A stretch of DNA of 64,000 nucleotides from Dipetalonema caudispina (Eukaryota > Nematoda > Chromadorea > Rhabditida > Onchocercidae): the NCBI GenBank assembly GCA_013365325.1, contig JABVXV010000006.1, positions 1-64,000 of the forward strand. The letters are read 5' to 3'. The translations under genes were made by a program, and so were the position numbers. Shown here one piece after another: positions 31,901 through 44,016 of the stretch (its first letter is position 1; each line of letters begins with the position of its first letter). The notes beneath the pieces were generated by a model that saw only the letters and a program-made list of their open reading frames with translations, was not told the origin of the DNA and ran no database searches.

Positions 31901-34900
31901 AATTCAGCCTTCTTGATGTTAAACAAAAAGATAACAAAAAGATTGATGTTGAACAAAAAGATTTCGTTAGATTAAGAGACTTGAATAACGATAAAGCTTA
32001 ATTTTTCGCTACATCTTACAAATATTCAACTTTAATTTCCCAAAATTTTTCCACATTGAAATCATTCGCAGTAAAAAATCGATGCAAAAATAAAGCAGGT
32101 GTTATTTTAAACATCTTTAAATTAGTCATTTCCTTCACTTTTTCCCGTTTTCATGCTATTTATTCTATTAAACTGGCAAATTTTTTGATGCAAAAGTTCT
32201 CACGCATAACCAAATGAACAAATTAATAACAAATAATCATATAAACAAATAAAAAGTAAATAAACCAGAAAAGAAGTGGAAAATTTCCTTTGGAAAATGA
32301 AGAAAGAACAAACCATCCGTTGATGGAGCTGCATTATTAAGCAATATTCCTGATCCAGGGGCCACCATGGGAACAATTCTCGACTTTCGTACCGGTGCGA
32401 AATTTGAGATATTATTACCCATACTACCAGATAAAATCTTCCTTACATAACTCTTTTCATCTGAACTAAAACCCGGCCAACGTGCATCCACCTGTAAAAA
32501 AGTAGCAAAATTAAATTAAATATTCTATATTTGAAAAATTTTCAGCACTAACAAGATCAACTTCAGTAAAGCAAAGCACAGCGTCTCTTTTGAATTCCTC
32601 ATAATATAGCCACTGTCACTTTATTTTAAAAATATCTGTAGGAAAAAAAAGAACCTCATTATAGAATGCTTGCTTGAGTTGCAGTCGACCAGTTTCACGA
32701 TTCAGTTCTCCAATCTGAAATATAGAAGAAGTTATATTTTATTTATATTTTACATACTAATCCTCACCCAATGTTTACTTTCAGTGCTCCAACACATTAG
32801 TTCCTCTTTCTTCTTTCCTATAAGTGACTTCTGAAAGGCAGAATCAGCCAGGTTTCACAGAAGTCGTTTTCATACTTGGTCATCGAAAGTCTAATAGCAG
32901 AAAGGGTAAAATGATTAAATCATTGTCACAGTTTGTTTCTAGGAGGCCAAGGTCGAGTTATATTGGAACTGCTAGAGTTGTGTCACCACTAAGAGATGAA
33001 TTACAACTACAAATAGCAGAAGTCCCAGAAATCTAACACTGATTATAAATTAATCATTTTGACTTTATGTGTGTGAAATATAATTCAGGCATTCAACCAA
33101 AAAAAGCTCTAGAATTTTGGGAAAAACTTGAGTGGTCAGTAAGAATGACTGATGTCCTCATAAGCATAGAATTGGGAAATAAATTTTATGTTGTGGACTG
33201 CAGGAATTCTATTCAAAAATTCTACCAAATCATTAAATCTGAGACAAACAAATTCAAATTCAAATTAATTTTAAAGAGCTCAATTTTATCGAAATCAGAA
33301 CTCTTTAAATGTCTTAGATCTATCCACTTTGTATTATCGCCCTGCTGAGGCATCCTAAAACAACGATGCACCTGTCGACCAATTAGTCAAAATAAATGCG
33401 GCACAAAAAATAAATTTAAAGAATATTTAATATCAAGAAAGTAATGTGTTCAAGGACACTTCTTTTTTGCTACTCAGACTGGACCAGATTTATCACGGTA
33501 CCTCTAAGTAGCTTACCAGCCTAAAGAAATATGTTTGTTAGCCATCTACTGGAAGAGGACATCTCCATATCTTTTCTCTCTAAAAAGATAGATCGAAATC
33601 CAAAAAGCCTCTCTTGAGATACATCAACTAAATACGCCAAATAAATGAGCCATACTATAATATAACAAATTACTTCATCGATAATTTCCTGCACTCGATC
33701 AGCATCTTCTTGAGCAATCTCTTCACTCAACGAATCCTTCCGTATTTGAGTAATAATTTCATTTGCCGAAGAAAATCGTCCAAGAATAACCAAATGTATA
33801 ACACGTTTCCTCAATGGTCGCCTTGAAAGTTCTGCGCGGACAAACGATCGTGCACCAGCTTCAATAGGTATATTAGGTTAGGTAAAGTTAGACATACTAA
33901 CAGCAAGTATTTACCAGAAGGAAGCGTTACCCATAAATTCATCATGCAGTCAATTTCTAGGCCTTCTTAATATTAGTTAATTGAATAAATTGGTGAATCA
34001 TCGTTCCTTCAAATATTGAACAGAAGAACTTTGAGCAAACATTTAAAATTGAAAAAAGTGCTAAAAGAAAAACGAGACGGATATATTTCGAAATGGGGAC
34101 ATACCAACTGACGCATTCGAAGAGACCTGTTGTTGTTGGTTACCCACACTCTAAACATTCCTTTATCGCTAATTGAAAAACGCATATGTGAAGAAAAATT
34201 GTTTATATTCTTCATTAAGATATCGTAAACTTCATTTTTAACTAATTACAATACCTAGTAATGCCAGGATCATTCAGGAATCATCAGTGAAAAATCCATT
34301 TTTGGAATCAGCAAAAACTATGGTTTAACAAAAAACATCTGATTGCTAAAACTACTGGGACTATGACCTATAACCCAATTCTGTTTTCCTCCCTGAAAGC
34401 AATCTCCGTCAATTCTTTATAATGTAAGTGATTCCAAACTTCATGGTTGCTACCAAAGCACTCTTGACAAAGGATGAATTTGTAAATTATCTAATTTTTA
34501 CTTTGGATGCAGCACTTTTGCTTGAAGAATCGGAATAATGAGATCGAGCAGAGGATGATGAACTTGGACGTTGAGCGCCGATTGCCAACGGGTTCGTTGC
34601 ACGCTTCACAGTTACTGAACGTTGCTCACGTTTATGTCTGAAAAAAAAAGTGTTACAAATTTAACCAAATCTTAAAGAACCCACCTAATTCATTGTATAA
34701 AGATACCTTATTATTTTACAGACCGTAGTTCAAGTGTGAATATAAGCTATCCTATTACTAAAAGTTGCTGTTCAGATTAAATTATTTCAGTTAGTTTTCA
34801 AAGGAAACAGTGTTATTCCATATTTCTTCACTTAATAAAATATTTAATGACAAAAGTGACCTTGATGAATCCTTCATTTGTTTCTTTTTCTCTTCCTCGA

Positions 34901-36268
34901 TAAGTTTATCGCGTGTTTCCGCAAGCGCCTTTGCGGTAGTTTGCACCTGGAAATGCATCATTGTCGTCAGAATATCCCAAAAATATTTACATTTAACAGG
35001 GGGTAATATATCATCGAATATTACTGAAAAATCCCAGAAAAGAATGGAAAAGTATAGAAGATCTAAGAGAGAAAAAGAAATGTTCTCTCGCCTGTATTTT
35101 GGAGTGAAAAGTAGCCACGGTTCGGTACCTCTTTTGGCAATCATAGGAAACAGCATCAGCTGGTGCACCTGGTACTTCCTGGATAACGAAACGAAATTTG
35201 ATTACCTGTCCACTGCAACCAATTTCAATAGCACCTCCCTGTAGTACGAATAAACTTAAAACATCATGAAAAACCTTTTTTATTTAAACAACTTTACATT
35301 TTTCTCATGATTTTAAGACAAAATTGAGATTTAGAATTGATTTAACACCAATTCACATCAGTAACTGACGAAACGTGGAACAAGAATCTATTAAAGAAGA
35401 AAAAGTTTTACAAATGCAAATTTTATTTCTACAGCTTCTCATTCTCCCCGAAGATTTTCTAATTAAAATAAGGAACAGGATGAAATTCTAATATTATGGC
35501 AGCTGAATAAAAAAGATGTAATATTTCATAAAACATTAGGATAGCAAGAATGGAAAACAGAAGATTGCACTTCGGATATCATAAGTATCAATCTAGGAGG
35601 TTTAGAAGGATAAAGTATTGCTCCCATAACATATAGCAAAATATATCTACAACTCTATATCATAATTTTCAAGCGATTGTTGAACCATCAGAGTAGATCG
35701 GATATTGAGGAGGGTGAAAAAATGTGGAGCAGAACTCTTTTCCCTTAGATCCCTCCGAATTCCTTAAACAAATGAATGATCATTTAAGAATACGAGTCAT
35801 CAGTTAGGTCGTTGACATTCCCTTTATAGAAATTTGCAGTCACCATAAGGAACGGTACGAGTTCTGCCGAGTCGTCCGGATCTTTTGATTGATCAATTCC
35901 CGCATCACAACCAAAAAGCCTTGATCTTCTGATGACATACTTCCAAAAAGTGGAATATTTTCTCCTCGTTGAAGTTATTTTGCATGGAAAATTTTTACGC
36001 CAATATTGAAATTAAAGACAAAACATGTTTGCCAAATGTAACGTCATTTTAATAATGGAAGGCATAAATGACAAACCTGTCTATCAATTTTTAGCCGTAC
36101 TGGTTGTCGAGTTTTTTGAGCTACTTTAAGGGCGGCAATGCTTTCATCGGTAAGCTTAATCATCATAGCTGACTGACGAGCCATTGAATCGGTATCCATC
36201 TGCATCCGTAGCACTTCCAAACTACTACTAGCAGGGGATGAATTATGCGGTGATCCTATCCCAGCCAT
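28908..36268 (-). CDS. ell-1: RNA polymerase II elongation factor ELL
   Basis: Minus-strand exons: 36268-36077, 35238-35092, 34946-34861, 34637-34502, 34126-34105, 33858-33674, 32714-32655, 32491-32314, 30903-30795, 30675-30501, 30089-29910, 29495-29379, 29138-28908; 605 residues, all phases consistent. ELL suppresses pausing of Pol II and is a core subunit of super and little elongation complexes. Seen: the N-terminal ELL region with KLTDESIAALK (about 39-49); a winged-helix region beginning RPLRKRVIHLVILGRF (about 207) and continuing to VDARWPGFSSDEKSYVRKIL (277-296); a low-complexity Ser-rich middle with basic KRPRQQ; and a C-terminal occludin/ELL domain from about 470 (DWLKEFPEP, YLTCYNLLSAVVNEFKELE, EMRYMHYQRNPEYLETR), mostly helical. 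Start: the first in-frame ATG after an acceptor at 36296-36295. Odd features are a 22-nt exon 5 and a GC donor after exon 2. The fit to ELL is strong at both ends. Confidence 0.93.
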
Positions 36269-36293
36269 TGATGTCGATTTTTCTCTCTCCAAT

Positions 36294-36300
36294 TCTACAA
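36294..36300 (-). promoter_or_regulatory. Possible spliced-leader acceptor upstream of ell-1
   Basis: On the minus strand, GTTGTAG is followed by AATTGGAGAG, 26 nt before the ATG at 36268. The frame is open through this leader (it has TTG but no ATG), so an upstream cis-spliced exon cannot be excluded. Trans-splicing of a short leader is the simpler reading. Confidence 0.4.
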
Positions 36301-36600
36301 CTTTACCTTTTTCGCCTATCGCTTATTCACACTTGTTCTTTCTCCTGAATTAATCCGGTTTGTTTTGCTCGGGAAACGAATCTTATCGTATAGTGTACTA
36401 CAAAAAGCGACGCGAACGATCCCCAGTTATGCAGTAAGAAAGAAAACCAATCAAAATTATTGTTACTTTGTGCTGAAATATCATTTCTCTTTACAATCAC
36501 GAATTCAGAAGAACCTATCGCTTTGAAGTAAACAATGAAATTGTTGCATAAAGTAGTATATTATGCCTAGAGAAAAAGAAAATGCATTTAAAACATACAC

Positions 36601-36690
36601 TGCCTGTATGACCAGGTAGAGGTCAGTTCGTCTGACCTTTTGCAAGTAACAGATGAGCTCGTTGAAAATTATCGGATGAACAATGAAACT
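36601..36690. repeat. Diverged dispersed repeat, copy A
   Basis: TGCCTGTATGACCA, GAGGTCAG, TTTTGCAAGTAACAGATGAG and TGAAAATTATCGGATG occur in this order. The same blocks recur in the same order and orientation about 950 bp downstream. Confidence 0.75.
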
Positions 36691-37549
36691 GTGCATAATG
36701 TATCAAGATCAGTAGATTTTGACAAGCAAGTAGTCATCGCTGTTTAAAAAAAAATGAGAATTCATACCATAACTTACAGATACACTAACCAATCCAAAGT
36801 TTTGGGGACTTGCTGATATGAATGAGGGAAGAACCTCAAATTCTTGCACCATCCATTCATCCACCAACTATTCGAGAGATATAAGTGTAAACATCAAATT
36901 GATGTAATGTAAAGGAGGTTTTTCACAACCTGTTTGCAAAAATGAGGAAGATAACTAACTTAATGATATACAACAATCATGAAGTGAGTGCCACAAGGCG
37001 CAAATAACGTCACTAACAATACTGCTTTCTCTTCTCCTTTTCTAACATGCACAAAGACGCCCTATCATCATCATCCAATCCTATCCTGCACATAGGGTTA
37101 TAATACACTTATAAAAAAAAAAACGAATCAGCTGCAGAAATTTCAAATAAAAATTACTTTAAGAGGTGATATTTGAAATGTAAAAATACTTGTTCTTTTA
37201 TTCAATGAAAAAAAGAAATCAAATATCTAATGGTATCAGCAATACTGGCTGGTAGTAGTAATAAAAGAGTGGAGAAATATGAACAGAAGAATGGGCGGAA
37301 AAGGACAGATCGACGGAGAAGTGGACAAACAAGAACAACTCATAACATCACTGACTTTCCCACTAAAAGTTATTAATATCTTGTACTGTTGACGAAATTA
37401 GTAGAAACAAAAGTTTGCTCTCCCCAGCAGGAAGGCCATTCGTTGTAAATGAAATTAATTATTTGAGTGACATAAAATGACAAAAAAAAATACAATTATA
37501 TTGGGAAAAATTCCATCAAACCTTGATTTTTGAAGAAAGATGGTACATT

Positions 37550-37665
37550 TGCCTCTATGACCACTATGGAGGTCAGACCATTTAATCGTTTTGCAGATGA
37601 TAAGCTGTTGCTCATTAATTTTGCAAATGACGGATGAGCTCAATGAAAATTATCGAATGCTCACA
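37550..37665. repeat. Diverged dispersed repeat, copy B
   Basis: Same ordered blocks as copy A, with substitutions and an extra segment of about 25-35 bp in the middle: TGCCTCTATGACCA, GAGGTCAG, TTTTGCAAATGACGGATGAG and TGAAAATTATCGAATG. Confidence 0.75.
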
Positions 37666-38385
37666 TGTCTAGTAATCGATAGATCGATCAAATAGTGTTA
37701 CGTTGAGCGACAAAGCTTACAAAAACAATATTTCTTGTAGCCATGAAAAGCAGACGAGTCGCAATCAAAGTATTTCATTTTACTTACTGACATTTGTTGA
37801 ACAATTCTCTTCGTCACTGATGCTGTTGATAGGGCGTATATTTTTGTGTGTTCAGCAAATATTTCCTTATTATACTTTAGTCTCACTCTTCCGGGACAAC
37901 GCATAGAGAAGCTAGGCCCATCCCCAATTGCTTTCTTTTCCTGGCCTATGGACAAATCCATCAGATCAAAATAGCCTAAACTATCTCAGCATGTATGGTG
38001 ATATGTAGTTCACCTCATATGAAATGAAAGAAAGGAACTACAAGATGAAATAATCTTGGCAATCATTATGTAAATCTATCCTTTTCTTTCTTGTCTCTCA
38101 CCAAAGACCAGTAAGATATCAATAAGTTCATGGAAAAATTTAAGGCCCGAGGCAGAAATACAACAACAAATTCAAACAATACAAAAATAATCATTCTGAA
38201 TTTTTTCTGTAGCTATGCAAAAATCCCACGCTATCGATGATTTAGTTGATATTTATTAATTTTTTTCACTCTTTTTGTTTTGAATTATTTAGCATAACAA
38301 CTCTTCCCTATTACGTCTAACCTTTTGTTTCTTAAAATATTATCTTTTACACCATTAATTTAACATAAAATTTTTGTTAACATAA

Positions 38386-38434
38386 AACGTTTGGGAATTA
38401 TCCAAAATTTTATTTTGGATAATTCCCAAACGTT
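38386..38434. repeat. Perfect 22-bp inverted repeat, 5-nt loop
   Basis: The left arm (38386-38407, starting AACGTTTGGGAATTATCC) is the exact reverse complement of the right arm (38413-38434). The loop is TTTTA. RNA from either strand would form a near-ideal hairpin. It is intergenic, with no ORF or known element attached. Confidence 0.95.
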
Positions 38435-41400
38435 CATAAAACTTCTCAGTTTCGCCCAGAAAAAAATACGTAAAGAATGTGAAATGCTCTCAAGAAAATG
38501 TTTTAACGGGTGGAAATAATTAGCCTATGAACTATAAACTGCATTTCCAACGGAGCTTAAAATACAAATAGACCAAAACATTCTACAACTTTTAAGCCAT
38601 AAAAAATCAGTTTAGCAAGATCGACTGAGCAACTATTATAAAATTCAGAATTTTTGGCTATGGCTCATTACTTGCAATACAGCTGTTCACAACTTGACTA
38701 TCAATATATTCCGGACAGAGTCCAGGTCTATTGCTTAACTTGAAGACTGTGAGCCATATCACTGTGAGATTGTTAGCCCAACAGCATGACTATCGCTGAT
38801 AGGAACGATATTATCGTATCTTCTCCCACTATTCCTGATCGTTAAATTCATCAAACTTTATCGTTCCCTACAGCGCATCAATCCTGTTCGACAGTGTAGG
38901 AAGCATCTGAATTACTGCATTCCAACTGGAAGGATTCGAGTTTGCCAGACAATCAACTACTATGAAACTGAGTAGTTTGTTCCATAAATCATTTTGAAGC
39001 CTAATGATATTCTCATTATCGGCTGGTTTTCTCCTACCTTACTAATGGGACTTAAATTTTGAAAGCGCGTAACATCAATTAAATTTATTAAATGGTCATT
39101 TGTGTCACAATTTAAAATTATACATAAACAGCACTATGTTTATATGGAAGTGGATTCATGTGATCCCTTGGCCATATAGGTCGTTTATGTTTGTTTCTGT
39201 CGATCGTCAACATATGACCAGGAATTATTATGTGTTGGGTAGAAATTATTTGGCCTTGATGTGAATAAGAAAGTATAAAGGGGAAAAGTGACGATGTCTC
39301 TGTCCATTAAAAAGAGATGAAAATCTACAATACTGTGAAAACCAAATCTCAACAAAATTAGGCTAAATTTTCCTAATCTATCGCAAGTAAATGATCGAAA
39401 TTTCAGAAGAAAATTTTGAAGGGAGAAGTAAAGTAAAGTTCAAGAAATCAGTAATGGATCAAGCGAACTTAATAAACTGAATTATGAATTTCCACTGAGT
39501 GAAAAACAAAACTGCAGCAATGTCCCTACGAATTATCCAATGCAATAAACCTTTGTCACCTTTCTACTTTCCTGAACTCAAAGATTCATATTTCCTATGG
39601 AGATATCAAATGAAATGATTAAAACTAAAACTCTAAAATTCTTCTTTTAATGATAAAATGAGAGAAAAGCAAAGAGTATACTGGACAAATCAAGATGAGC
39701 AACTGTCCTAATTCAATTTCTAAGAGTTCGTGAATTCACACAATTTTTATCTCATTGTAGAACGAATTATATCTCTTTTGGAAAATTGACACTTCCCGTC
39801 TGTAACATTCACTGAAGCTATCTGAAAGAGAAGGAGAAACATTGTGCAACACATTGGATAGTTATGGTAAAACATGAATTATTAAATAGAAATTACAAAT
39901 GTTCCATTAGATTTGAAAATTTTAGGGACAAAGTACACATTCAACAGAGCCATCCATTACAACATGCTGATAAAAAGTCGATAGATAAATGTTCGCCATA
40001 CAAGGAATCAATTTGAACATTGCGCCCGTGACGAAATCAATAAGAACATTAATTGATTAACAAAATTATACAACTGCGAATATCAAAAAAAACTCAATGA
40101 GAAGCAGAACCATAGATTCTTCGGATAATTTACTGATTCCAAAGATATCATATGCTATCATTTTGTTTTCGAGAGCAAAAGTCATGGGATAGAATTATTA
40201 TTATGAGCATCAAAATCATTCAGAGACAGTCCATTTTTCAGGGAACAGTATCGCTGAACGTTAGATAAAAAAAGACCAAATGCAGCTGTCGTATTATCTA
40301 CCCTCAATCCATCAAGTGATCAAAATATATAGAAATATCATTGTAAAATACAGACGAAAAAGAAATACTCAAGTCGGGTTTGGCCTGATATGAGAATTTC
40401 CCCCACTAAAAATAGCTAAATATCTCTTGCTTATATATAAAATATACGTGATAAAATGTGCGGAAATGTCAACAAGACTACATAAAAACTGGAAAGAATG
40501 GATATTAAAAAGAGATAGGCAATAATTTGAAAATTACAGAACAATATATGTCGAAAATGAAAAGCAGTAAATTGAGAAAAGTCGGAAAGAACAAAAGCTA
40601 AAGAATACAACAAAATTTCCCGAGTTTTCTTAATAATACAGATTATTCTACCACTGTTTATTTATATCCTGCATAAGACCATACGTTTCTATCCGAATAA
40701 ATACACATTACGATAAGTGAAAACCACGTCACATTTATATCATGTTATAGCAATATCTCGATATATTTCAATATAAAGTGTTTAGCAAATTGCAAATCAT
40801 CAGTATTCAAATATTTAAAAGCTGTATGTACTTTGTTATTGCACAAAACGGTTAGGTTAGCTTCCACTTTTTTTAAAGAAATAAAAAAGTCCACCAACAA
40901 TTTCTATCCCATTCAATGAACAAAATATGCCTGGTTTTGTTGCAACAGCTGGAAATAAATTTTAGGATTGAGCTAGCAAAATCAAGAAGCATCACCGATC
41001 TGCGTATTCTGGAACTTATATTAAAAATTCATAAACAGGTGGCAAAAAAATATTCTACATAACATCAGGAAATATGATGACAGCGAAGAGAGAATAAATG
41101 CCCTATTTATCAATGAATTATTTTGGTTTCAAAAATTTCAGCAATTTAAATCAGATTAACTTCATAGTTATTCAGCAAAAAAAAAAAAATTAGAAGCCAA
41201 TGTTCGTGTAAAATATCAAAATGAAAAGAGCTGACAATAAACTTTATTAATATCAAGAAAAACAAACCGGCTTAAATTAATATACATGTATGTCTAGCTT
41301 TTCTTAGCTTTTCAAACTCAATGAAAAAAAAAAAAGAAAAAAGAAAAATGATAAATTTCAAAATTGATGAAATCAGCTCACCAATTTGCTTTACCAATAC

Positions 41401-42684
41401 ATACATACATATACCCTACCATACTGGAACAAATGTATCACATATGGAGGAAGAAGAGGAGAGATTGAATGGAAAAAAAAAGATTTTCCAACTAGTTTCA
41501 CGGGGAATAAAAGAAAAAATTTCGAATGGTTCGTCCTCCTTCGTTACTGTCTGATCGTCTGGAATGTTTGAAATGGGCGCAAATTTCGTACAATCCGTAG
41601 ACAACAACAGCTTTGTTATAATAACACCAATAATCATTAGAAAGAGAAGAAAAAAAAAAAAAAAAAAATGGAATAAAAAAAAAAAATCTTCCCATCCTAT
41701 TTCATTTAAAACTCGTTAATATTTAACTTCAAATGAACATATTTGTTTCATACAAATGATTAATAATGACAACATGATTAACATCTACCTATGCAACATT
41801 ATTCTTTTCTTGATTATTAATAGTTTCAGCTGATTATTGATAAATTCCTATTGTTTACACAACATGTTTACCTTGCTAGAGTTAACCATTCATTTTTAGT
41901 GCTTTATTACAATCTTCACTTGATTACAATTTCAATAATCAAAAATCTACATATGATGAAAAAAAAAAAAAAAAAAAAGGTTTTAAAAATTTTGAAGTAT
42001 GAATTGTTAATAATTATACTATTTGTGCAAAAAAACTGACTATATACATTTTCCATCTCTGAAAATATATATTGAAATGAATTGTTATAGATGAAAACCA
42101 GAAACTATAATCTAATTCTTGTTCTTATTCCCTTGAAATATATTATTAACAGTTAGAAATTAGAGAACGGAAAAGAAATGTACTAATGAAATAAAACTGT
42201 CATCATTTCTTTTTAACCAGCCTACTTTGAAATAAATTTTCATATAATTTGAATGAAATTCATGCCATCGTTGCAAATTGTTTTTTTTTTTTTTTTTACA
42301 AACTAATCATCTGAATGAATATTAACATTTTCCATACTAATTATTGCAATGAATTAATAAAATTCCACACTAATTATCTGAATGAACTAATTAGCTGTGA
42401 AAGCTCTCATTAATTGTATTCTGCAAAACTTTCTACCTGTTGTCCGCTCTCATTTAAAGCAATTATCATCAACAACTACAACTCCTATTATTACTACTAC
42501 TATTACTACTAAAGTAACATGTCGCTATGATATGCACATATATCGTTGTTGAAAACCTCGACAAACAACATTTTTGAAGAAACAACTAATATAAATGAAC
42601 AAAAATACGTTTGAAGTAGACAATATATACATACATTTCTCCTCTCTATGTATTTATAAGTATATATGGACTAGAATTTATTCA

Positions 42685-42685
<1 letters not shown>

Positions 42686-42715
<30 letters not shown>
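42686..42715. repeat. Poly-A run (30)
   Basis: Uninterrupted homopolymer in intergenic DNA. Confidence 0.9.
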
Positions 42716-42717
<2 letters not shown>

Positions 42718-43530
42718 AGTTACGCCTTTCTATTTCCACATTTTCTTCACACTAATCACTGCTACAAACAAAATCAACAATGACAAAAATGATCATGATA
42801 ACAAAGATATTGATAAAGATAATTATGATAGGGATGATAATGACAACAAAAATAATTATATGGATAACAATGATAGCTATAAATACTTTTTACAGCGAAT
42901 TATTCTATGTCATTTCAAGAATTTTCAAAAGGAAAATGGATTAGGAAATTATTACGTTAAGTTATTTAGCTCAGTAATTTACTTCTCATCCATTTTGCAC
43001 ATATCAAAAGTGACATTTAACATAAACAACGGCTTGATTGCTAACTGAATAGCAAACATAGCCAATTTGAGCTTTCAACCTCGAAGTTATCATCTGACAA
43101 TGATAATATTTACGTAGCTTATTTCGTCTAAACATTATGAGCTTATTTAATCATCCATAATTTATGTTCCACCACGCTTCAATGCTATCCAACATTTCAA
43201 TGTTGAAAACTGAAGAAACTAAAGAGAGATAGCTTATTGGCAAGATATGAATTCACGTAGTAAACAGACACTCATTTTTTTTTTTTTTCATTTTTCATCT
43301 ACCACATGAAAAGTTGAAAAAAAACTATTGAAATTAATTGCAAATAAATCTTAAGAAATAAAAGAAAGAGAAAAAAGGTAAGAAATTGCTTTACAGGAAT
43401 ATGATTACTTGCTGGAAAGTTAGAAAAATTGTGACTGATCGAACTTATGCTTCAAACTAAAAACAAATGAAACGTGTGCAGGCAAAGAATTTCTGTCATT
43501 GTTGTCAGTTTATTTCAATTAACGAAAAGA

Positions 43531-43690
43531 AAAATTTCCGAAAGAATTGCGATGAAAGTAACAAAGTAAAAAAAATTTCCGGAAGAAATGCAAAAAAATT
43601 TCCGAAAGAATTGTGATGAAAGTAACAAAGTAAAAAAAATTTCCGGAAGAATTGCAAAAAAATTTCCGGAAGAATTGCGACGAAAGTGAC
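43531..43690. repeat. Degenerate tandem repeat, about 66-bp unit
   Basis: A block AAAATTTCCGAAAGAATTG, then GATGAAAGTAACAAAGTAAA, then AATTTCCGGAAGAAATGCAA is repeated about 2.5 times with small changes. The sub-motif TTTCCGGAAGAA or TTTCCGAAAGAA recurs five times and is itself nearly palindromic (TTCCGGAA). Confidence 0.85.
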
Positions 43691-43998
43691 ATTTAAAATT
43701 GGATTATTACATGATTTATTTCCTTTTCACAAATTTACAATTTTAAACATAAAAGAGGGATTTACATTTGTGAAATAGTTTCTTATCGGAAAATCGCAAT
43801 TTCCAAATCTCAATATCCGATCTTTCAAAACTACGACACTAATTCAAAAAAGGCAATAACAATCTAACTCGTCCTACCTTATGCCTAATTAAAAATAGGA
43901 TTATCAAATTAGATTGGTTACTATTAAGGTCTTCTTGATACAACAATTCACAGACATTTATGGACTAACTAACCAACCGATACATGGCGGATATCCAT

Positions 43999-44016
43999 AT
44001 ATGTGTGTGTGTGTGT
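43999..44016. repeat. GT microsatellite
   Basis: ATATATGTGTGTGTGTGTGT-type dinucleotide run in intergenic DNA. Confidence 0.8.

Noticed and set aside
32824..33348. Two plus-strand open frames of 70 and 93 codons opposite ell-1
   Set aside because: They lie inside an ell-1 intron on the other strand, have low-complexity Lys/Phe-rich composition and show no family match.
34791..35168. Long minus-strand open frame spanning two ell-1 exons and the intron between them
   Set aside because: Read straight through, it uses the wrong frame for the 3' part of exon 2. The spliced model with the GC donor explains the conserved segments better.
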